Origin: Halobacteriales archaeon SW_9_67_24
GTDB lineage: Archaea > Halobacteriota > Halobacteria > Halobacteriales > Halococcaceae
Reading direction: 5' to 3'
Length of the DNA: 10,027 nt
Assembly: GCA_003022685.1 (NCBI GenBank)
Contig: PXSV01000109.1
Location: 1-10,027, forward strand
Positions 5,374-10,027 of this stretch are shown piece by piece. The position numbers and the translations under genes were made by a program. Every line of letters starts with the position of its first letter. The first letter of the stretch is position 1. The notes under the pieces were generated by a model. That model was given only the letters and a program-made list of their open reading frames with translations, was not told where the DNA came from and searched no databases.

Positions 5374-5936
5374 AGCTCGCGAGTCAGCCCGTCGCGGAGG
5401 TCACGGCCGAAGTAGTGGCCGACGAGACCGGCGACCAGGCCGACGCCGGCAGTCACGGCGAGTATTGCGAGCACCGGGAGGCCGCCGATCGCGAGGAGGG
5501 TGACGCTACTGAGTGCCGACCAGCCGCCGGTGACGGCCGCGCTCGCCACGCCGGTCTCGGCGTAGTAGCTCCGATCGCCGACGAGTCCGAGCGCGAACGT
5601 CGCGACGAACACGCCGACGAACCCGAGCACGTCGCTGACGAGCGGCAGCGGGACGACCCCGCCGAGCGCCACGCCGACCGCCGTGAACGCGAGCGCCACG
5701 AGAAAGGCCCGTGGCGAGAACACACCGCTCACGCGCTCGCGGAGCCCGGATCCACCCTGGTCGGTCCTGCGCGACGCGCGCCGCTGGCCGGCGTCGCGGT
5801 CGGCCGTCGTTGAGTCGGCCGTACCGGTGCTGGAGCCGGTCGTCGCATCGCCGTCGTCGGCCGTGATGTCGTCGACGTCGGCGAGGAGGTCGTCGACGTC
5901 GCGGGTTTGCGTACGTTCGCCACCGCTGTCGGCCAT
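5370..5936 (-). CDS. Four-helix membrane protein (DUF456-like, tentative)
   Basis: This 188-residue protein has a long acidic, Thr/Ser-rich N-terminal domain (1-66) that is probably disordered and cytoplasmic. Four Gly/Ala/Val-rich membrane helices follow, roughly at 77-98, 101-120, 130-150 and 152-174, with a short charged C-terminus. The Gly-rich helices and tandem arrangement resemble proteins annotated as DUF456 in haloarchaea; I rate that family call as tentative. No transport or enzyme motif is visible. The ATG at 5936 begins MADSGGER, and the intergenic gap to the divergent flavin oxidoreductase is only 50 bases. It converges with the regulator gene with 22 bases between stops. Confidence 0.8.
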   Translation of the reverse strand: MADSGGERTQTRDVDDLLADVDDITADDGDATTGSSTGTADSTTADRDAGQRRASRRTDQGGSGLRERVSGVFSPRAFLVALAFTAVGVALGGVVPLPLVSDVLGFVGVFVATFALGLVGDRSYYAETGVASAAVTGGWSALSSVTLLAIGGLPVLAILAVTAGVGLVAGLVGHYFGRDLRDGLTREL

Positions 5937-5961
5937 GTCGTCCCTCGGTCACCCACGGGCA

Positions 5962-5972
5962 TGGGCTTTTCC
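5962..5972. promoter_or_regulatory. Possible shared divergent promoter region
   Basis: The only A/T-rich stretch in the 50-base divergent gap is gcttttcc at 5965-5972. It lies ~32 bases before the - strand ATG at 5936, near the expected distance for a TATA box, but only ~18 bases before the + strand ATG at 5987. Both genes may draw on it, or the + strand gene may use a weaker box. Confidence 0.3.
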
Positions 5973-5986
5973 CTGCGACGAGAGCC

Positions 5987-7420
5987 ATGGCCGGGGACCG
6001 ATACGACCCAACCGCTAAGCCGGTCGGACTCATGTGTCATCCCGTGTCGCCGGATCTCGATACGCCGGGCGAACTCGCCGGGCTCGACCTCCGAAACCGG
6101 CTCTATCGCGCGCCGCTGCTCGAATGTGCCGGCGAGGGGCCGGACGCGGTCGACCGGCTGATCGACGAACTCGAACCCGCGGCGGCCGCGGGCGTGGGGT
6201 TGATCTGTCAGGGCGCGATGCCGGTCCGACGCGAGGACGGTCGGGTCGCACCCAACATGACCCACCTCGCCGGCCCCGAGCGCGCCGAGGACCTCCGGCG
6301 GCTCACCGACGCGATCCACGACCACGGCGCACGGATCGTGGCCCAGCTCGACCATGGAGGTATTCGCACGCTCGAAACGTGGCACCGGCCGTATCGTGCG
6401 GAAAACCCCGACCTCCGGCAGCTCGCGGTCTCGGAGCCGCCACGACTCCTGCGCCTCGCCGAGCGGGCCGGTCTCCTCGACTACGACCTCGACGTGCTCT
6501 CGACGGCCGACGTCTACGACCTCGCTGCCGACTTCGGGCGGTCGGCGGAGTATGCGGCCACGGCGGGCTACGACGGGGTCCATCTCGCGGGTGCGAACAT
6601 GGGGATCGTCCAGCAGTTCCTCTCGCCGTACTACAACCGTCGATCGGACGAGTTCGGCGGGTCGTTCGAGGGACGAGTCCGCTTTCTCGAACTCGTTCAC
6701 GACGAGATCCGCGAGCGGGTCGGCGACTTCCCCGTGATGACGAAGGTCCCGATCGAGACGGCCGCCCCACCCCTGGTTCGGCCACGGCTTTCGCTCGCGG
6801 CGGGGATCCGGATCGCCGAGTGCGCCGAACGGATCGGGTACGACGCCGTGGCCCCGGTACGAGGGTCGACGTTCTGGGATCTGAGCCTCGTTCGCGGCGA
6901 GCATCCCGAGCAGGCGTGGGGCGACGATCGGCTCGAGGACGACTACGCGGCGGTGTTCGGCGGGCGAGTCAGGGCACGCCTCGTCGCGCTTGCGAACCGT
7001 CTCCAGGCGCAGTTTTACGACTTCGAGTCGGCGTGGAACGCCGATCTCTGTCGGCGGATGCGTGAGGCGACCTCGCTGCCGGTGCTCTGTGAGGGTGGGG
7101 TCCGGGGGCGGCGGGAGATGGACTCGCTTCTGGGATCGGCCTGCGACCTGGTTGGCGTCGGCCGGCCCTTCTACGCCGAGCCGCGCCTGCCGGCCAGGCT
7201 GCTCGATGTCGACACGAACGCCGCGTCGGAGCCGGCCGAGGACCCACACGCGGTCTGCGAGAACTGCAACAACTGTGCCGTCCCACAGGTGGCCGGCGCA
7301 CGCGGGGTCTGTCGGACGCCGAGCGTGATGAGGGAGGCCGGCGAACTCCGGCGGGCCGGGGCGTACGAGCGGTCCTCGAACGACGAACACGATGGATCGA
7401 GCACGTCACGGACGGAGTAG
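5987..7420 (+). CDS. Old yellow enzyme family NADH:flavin oxidoreductase
   Basis: This 477-residue FMN-dependent TIM-barrel oxidoreductase probably uses NAD(P)H to reduce an activated C=C bond. Family hallmarks: RNRLYRAPLLE (36-46), QLDHGG (120-125), SPYYNRRSDEFGG (213-225, the SPxxNxRxDxYGGS signature), CEGGVR (368-373), and the phosphate-binding end GVGRPFYAEPRLP (390-402). A C-terminal cluster C424-x2-C427-x2-C430-x11-C442 resembles the 4Fe-4S site of 2,4-dienoyl-CoA reductase, but one residue shorter in the second gap. There is no C-terminal FAD/NAD domain, so it is shorter than the ~670-residue dienoyl-CoA reductases. The usual substrate-binding His-x2-His/Asn is A201-x2-N204 here. The substrate is unknown. 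It is transcribed divergently from the membrane protein gene. Confidence 0.9.
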   Translation: MAGDRYDPTAKPVGLMCHPVSPDLDTPGELAGLDLRNRLYRAPLLECAGEGPDAVDRLIDELEPAAAAGVGLICQGAMPVRREDGRVAPNMTHLAGPERAEDLRRLTDAIHDHGARIVAQLDHGGIRTLETWHRPYRAENPDLRQLAVSEPPRLLRLAERAGLLDYDLDVLSTADVYDLAADFGRSAEYAATAGYDGVHLAGANMGIVQQFLSPYYNRRSDEFGGSFEGRVRFLELVHDEIRERVGDFPVMTKVPIETAAPPLVRPRLSLAAGIRIAECAERIGYDAVAPVRGSTFWDLSLVRGEHPEQAWGDDRLEDDYAAVFGGRVRARLVALANRLQAQFYDFESAWNADLCRRMREATSLPVLCEGGVRGRREMDSLLGSACDLVGVGRPFYAEPRLPARLLDVDTNAASEPAEDPHAVCENCNNCAVPQVAGARGVCRTPSVMREAGELRRAGAYERSSNDEHDGSSTSRTE

Positions 7421-7450
7421 CGTTCTCGACTACTGATGGCGGAGGTCCTG

Positions 7451-7550
7451 ATACTGTCGGACAGAACTGTCTCGGAAACGATGCCGGAATATCCAGTTGC
7501 TGTCCGACGTCTTCAGCCAGTCGATATTCACGTATTTTGTCCGACAGTAT
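7451..7550. mobile_element. MITE-like element with 13-bp terminal inverted repeats
   Basis: The 100-bp segment begins with atactgtcggaca (7451-7463) and ends with its exact reverse complement tgtccgacagtat (7538-7550). A further copy of tgtccgac lies at 7501-7508. It encodes no transposase. Flanking bases outside the repeats do not match; a TA duplication just inside the outermost base (a-TA-ctg...cag-TA-t) is possible. It is more A/T-rich than its surroundings. It is probably a non-autonomous insertion-sequence derivative, but I cannot name the family. Confidence 0.65.
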
Positions 7551-7572
7551 GAGCAGTGACCCACCCCAACTC

Positions 7573-7578
7573 CTATAT
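7573..7578 (+). promoter_or_regulatory. TATA-like box of the 96-residue membrane protein
   Basis: ctatat is centred ~26 bases before the ATG at 7602, a clear leaderless arrangement. The MITE-like element ends 22 bases upstream of it. Confidence 0.55.
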
Positions 7579-7601
7579 CATGTCGCATACAAGACCGGTC
7601 A

Positions 7602-7892
7602 ATGAAGCGAGCACGGGTGGTTGGACTGACGCTCGCTGTCATCGGCGCGGGACAGGCAGCGCTGGCACTCTCGCCCGGTGAGCCAAGCGGTGAGTTACTG
7701 CTCGTTCTCTCCGGACTTCTCACCGCCAACGGGGTGGTAATGGCGTGGCGGCCCGACTGGGTGGACGGCACGTACTCGAGCGGTCGGCTCCAGCGAGATG
7801 CAGGGATGCCGTGGTTCCTGCTCGGTGGGGTCGGTGTGACGATCGGTCTGTTTGCACTCGCCATCGCCGTCGGGAGCACGGTCGGGTTATAA
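7602..7892 (+). CDS. Small three-helix membrane protein, unknown function
   Basis: The 96-residue protein has three hydrophobic segments, at about 6-23, 30-48 and 69-92. They are joined by a short Gly/Pro loop and a polar loop containing WRPDWVDGTYSSGRLQRD (49-66). I recognise no family motif. The start is supported by a strong TATA-like box ~26 bases upstream. The stop is TAA at 7890-7892, 66 bases before gatD on the same strand. Base composition matches its neighbours. The function is unknown. Confidence 0.75.
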   Translation: MKRARVVGLTLAVIGAGQAALALSPGEPSGELLLVLSGLLTANGVVMAWRPDWVDGTYSSGRLQRDAGMPWFLLGGVGVTIGLFALAIAVGSTVGL

Positions 7893-7958
7893 GACGGGTC
7901 GAGACGGCTGACCGGCGAACGGATGGGTTGAAGTCCGGCGAAGGGGAATACTGCAGGT

Positions 7959-9242
7959 ATGAACCCGGGAGATCGCGTCCGCCTCACGCGCGACGGGCGG
8001 ACCCACGAGGGCGTGCTGTTGCCGTCGACGACCGACGACCACGCCGTGCTCAAACTCGACGGCGGGTACAACGTCGGGATCGAGCGCGCGGACGCGACCG
8101 CCGAGGTCGTGGAGGCGGCCGTCTACAACGTCAACGACGACGGAATCGAGGACTCCTCGGCGGTGGCGTTCGACGACGATCTGCCCACCGTGGCGCTCAT
8201 CTCCACGGGCGGCACGATCGCCTCGACGGTCGATTACCGGACCGGCGCGGTGACCGCACAGTTCGACGCCGAGGACGTGCTCCGGGCGGTGCCGGATCTC
8301 GCGGGGCGGGCGAACTACCGGGGCCGGGTCGTGGCGAACATCCTCTCGGAGAACGCCACCCCCGACATCTGGCAGGACCTCGCGGGCGCAGTCGGCGAGG
8401 AGATCGAGGCCGGTGCGGACGGCGTGGTCGTGATGCACGGCACCGACACGATGCAGTTCTCCGCGAGCGCGCTCGCGTTCATGCTCGATACCCCCGTGCC
8501 AGTAGTCTTTACGGGCAGCCAGCGCTCGGCCGACCGGCCCTCCTCGGACAACGTGATGAACGCGGTCTGTGCGGTCGAGGCAGCGAAAAGCGACTGTGCG
8601 GAGGTCCTGGTCTGCATGCACGCGAGCGACTCGGACGACCGGTGTGCGCTCCACCGGGGGACGAGGGTCCGGAAGAACCACACCTCCCGGCGGGACGCGT
8701 TCGAAACGATCGGCGCCGACCCGCTCGGCACGGTCGCGTACGGCGACAACGACGACTCCGAGGACGCGATCGACGTGCGCTTCCGGCGCGAGCACACGGA
8801 GCGCGGCGCGGTCGATCTCGAGGTCGCGCCCGCCCTCGAAACCGACGTCGAGTTGGTGAAGTTCACGCCAGGCACCGGCGAGGCGGTGCTCGACGCGGCC
8901 GAGGGCAGCGCGGGGCTCGTGATCGAGGGCACGGGATTGGGACACGTCCACACCGACTGGATCCCACAGGTTGCGGCGCTCGTCGAGAGCGGGACCAGCG
9001 TGGTGATGACGAGCCAGTGTCTCGATGGGCGGGTCTGCGATCGGGTGTACGACACCGGGAGGGACCTTCTCGACGCGGGCGTGATCGAGGGCGAAGACCT
9101 CCTGCCGGGCACCGCGAAGGTCAAGCTCATGTGGGCGCTGGCGAACGCAGAGGACGTCGCGGCGGCGATGGGGACGCCGATCGCCGGCGAACTCACCGAA
9201 CGGTCGGTGCCGCCCGAAAACCAGATCGAGGGGGCGCGGTGA
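7959..9242 (+). CDS. gatD: Glu-tRNA(Gln) amidotransferase subunit D
   Basis: GatD is the asparaginase-type subunit of the archaeal GatDE complex. It releases ammonia from glutamine (or asparagine), which GatE uses to convert Glu-tRNA(Gln) to Gln-tRNA(Gln) in the cytoplasm. The 427-residue protein has an N-terminal GatD-specific beta-barrel domain (1-70). The L-asparaginase-like catalytic domain carries STGGTIAS (82-89, nucleophile region T86), HGTDTM (160-165) and the RVRKNHTSRRDAF stretch (236-248, K239). The C-terminal lobe contains GTGLGH near 324-330. Length and motifs fit the family closely. gatE is not in the window, as is usual when the two genes are unlinked. No strong promoter box is visible; ttgaag at 7928-7933 is a weak candidate at ~28 bases. 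Confidence 0.97.
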   Translation: MNPGDRVRLTRDGRTHEGVLLPSTTDDHAVLKLDGGYNVGIERADATAEVVEAAVYNVNDDGIEDSSAVAFDDDLPTVALISTGGTIASTVDYRTGAVTAQFDAEDVLRAVPDLAGRANYRGRVVANILSENATPDIWQDLAGAVGEEIEAGADGVVVMHGTDTMQFSASALAFMLDTPVPVVFTGSQRSADRPSSDNVMNAVCAVEAAKSDCAEVLVCMHASDSDDRCALHRGTRVRKNHTSRRDAFETIGADPLGTVAYGDNDDSEDAIDVRFRREHTERGAVDLEVAPALETDVELVKFTPGTGEAVLDAAEGSAGLVIEGTGLGHVHTDWIPQVAALVESGTSVVMTSQCLDGRVCDRVYDTGRDLLDAGVIEGEDLLPGTAKVKLMWALANAEDVAAAMGTPIAGELTERSVPPENQIEGAR

Positions 9243-9243
9243 C

Positions 9244-10027
9244 GTGAGCGCGACCGACGTCACGATCCGCCAGGCGCGGCCCGACGATTACGAGGCGGTC
9301 GCCAGTTTCACCCGCGAAACGTGGGCCGACCGCGACGGCGGCGATTACATCCCCGAGATCTACCACGAGTGGATCGCGGGCGACGGCGACCGCCAACGGA
9401 CCTTCCTCGCCGATGCCGGCGACGACGCCGCGGGGATCTGTCAAGGAGTGCTGCTCTCCGAGCACGAGGCGTGGGCCCAGGGAATGCGGGTCAACCCCGA
9501 CTATCGGGGCGAGGGACTGAGCACGCAGCTCAACAACGCACTCTTCCGATGGGCACGCGAGCGCGGCGCAAGCGTCGTCCGGAACATGGTGTTTTCGTGG
9601 AACGCCGCCGGCCTCGGCGGGTCGCGCGCCGTGGGTTTCGCGCCGCTGTGTGAGTTCCGGTGGGCACACCCCGAGCCCGATCCCGACGCGGCCCTGCCGA
9701 AGCCGTACACGGTCGCCGCCGACCCAGGTGCCGCATGGAGCTGCTGGCGGCGTTCGGACGCCCAGAGCGCGCTTTCCGGTCTCGCACTCGACGCCGACGA
9801 GTCGTGGGCGATGTCCGAACTCACCCGCGAGGACCTCCACCGTGCGGCCGACGAAACGCGAGTGTTCGCCGTCCGCTGCGAGGACGGCACCACAGCGGAC
9901 GGCGAAGCCGACCGCGAGGACGAGCGAACGCGGGCGATGGCCCACCGGGTGCGCGATTACGAACGGGAGAACGACGGCGAAACCGAACGCTGGGCCGAGT
10001 ACGGCGTCGGCGCGTGGACCGACCTCG
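9244..10027 (+). CDS. GNAT family acetyltransferase (partial, runs off the right edge)
   Basis: The frame starts at GTG 9244, one base after the gatD stop, and stays open to the window end (261 codons visible). The N-terminal ~140 residues are a GNAT fold. The acetyl-CoA pyrophosphate-binding motif A is MRVNPDYRGEGLSTQL (81-96, with R88-G89-x-G91-x-S93). The following N120 and GGSRAVGFAPL segment (125-135) fits motif B. An Asp/Glu-rich C-terminal part follows with no motif I recognise. The close junction suggests cotranscription and translational coupling with gatD. No Shine-Dalgarno or separate promoter is visible, and the first in-frame ATG lies well inside the GNAT domain, which supports GTG. 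The substrate is unknown. Confidence 0.85.
   Translation, partial: MSATDVTIRQARPDDYEAVASFTRETWADRDGGDYIPEIYHEWIAGDGDRQRTFLADAGDDAAGICQGVLLSEHEAWAQGMRVNPDYRGEGLSTQLNNALFRWARERGASVVRNMVFSWNAAGLGGSRAVGFAPLCEFRWAHPEPDPDAALPKPYTVAADPGAAWSCWRRSDAQSALSGLALDADESWAMSELTREDLHRAADETRVFAVRCEDGTTADGEADREDERTRAMAHRVRDYERENDGETERWAEYGVGAWTDL

Noticed and set aside
5729..7390. A 553-codon open frame on the - strand opposite the flavin oxidoreductase
   Set aside because: The + strand frame carries clear family motifs; the - strand translation is Arg/Pro-rich without motifs and runs into the divergent membrane-protein gene in another frame.
7430..8071. A 213-codon - strand frame across the MITE-like element and the small membrane protein
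   Set aside because: It crosses three unrelated features, and the part inside the 100-bp element is too short to be a transposase.
7887..9263. A 458-codon open frame on the - strand opposite gatD
   Set aside because: It is the antisense shadow of gatD, which has asparaginase motifs. The shadow is His/Arg-rich and lacks a domain.

Overview
The window is typical haloarchaeal DNA (class Halobacteria, possibly a Halococcus-like genus; the genus is an inference). The evidence is very high GC with strong G/C third positions, acidic proteins, an archaeal tRNA gene without encoded CCA, an archaeal GatD, a haloarchaeal DUF5802 protein and mostly leaderless genes with a TATA-like box about 24-33 bases before the start codon.

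Layout. Positions 1-211 hold low-complexity DNA and a long imperfect hairpin that abuts the promoter of a membrane-anchored [2Fe-2S] ferredoxin (212-796, +). A tRNA-Arg(CCG) follows (853-925), then a second copy of its 3' end 98 bp downstream (1000-1023) and a run of four regularly spaced triloop hairpins (1044-1151). That run reaches into the 3' end of thrS (1120-3084, -), whose last ~43 codons do not look like a ThrS C-terminus. Upstream of thrS on the same strand lie a DUF5802 gene (3206-3556) and a 47-residue zinc-ribbon microprotein (3646-3789).

On the + strand come a small exported or membrane-anchored helical protein (4054-4653) and a regulator with two winged-helix domains (4664-5347). 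These two genes share a CTTTTG promoter box. A four-helix membrane protein (5370-5936, -) is divergent from an old-yellow-enzyme-family flavin oxidoreductase with a C-terminal Cys cluster (5987-7420, +). A 100-bp MITE-like element with 13-bp terminal inverted repeats (7451-7550) sits just before the promoter of a 96-residue membrane protein (7602-7892). The window ends with gatD (7959-9242) and a GNAT acetyltransferase that starts one base later and runs off the edge.

How the genes relate. thrS, tRNA-Arg and gatD are translation functions: Thr charging, CGG decoding and archaeal Gln-tRNA synthesis. The other genes look like independent units. I do not see a multi-gene defence or biosynthetic system. 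The most unusual content is the repetitive non-coding DNA (tRNA 3' duplication, hairpin array, MITE-like element, 5' hairpin element), its apparent replacement of the ThrS C-terminus, and the exported protein/regulator pair.
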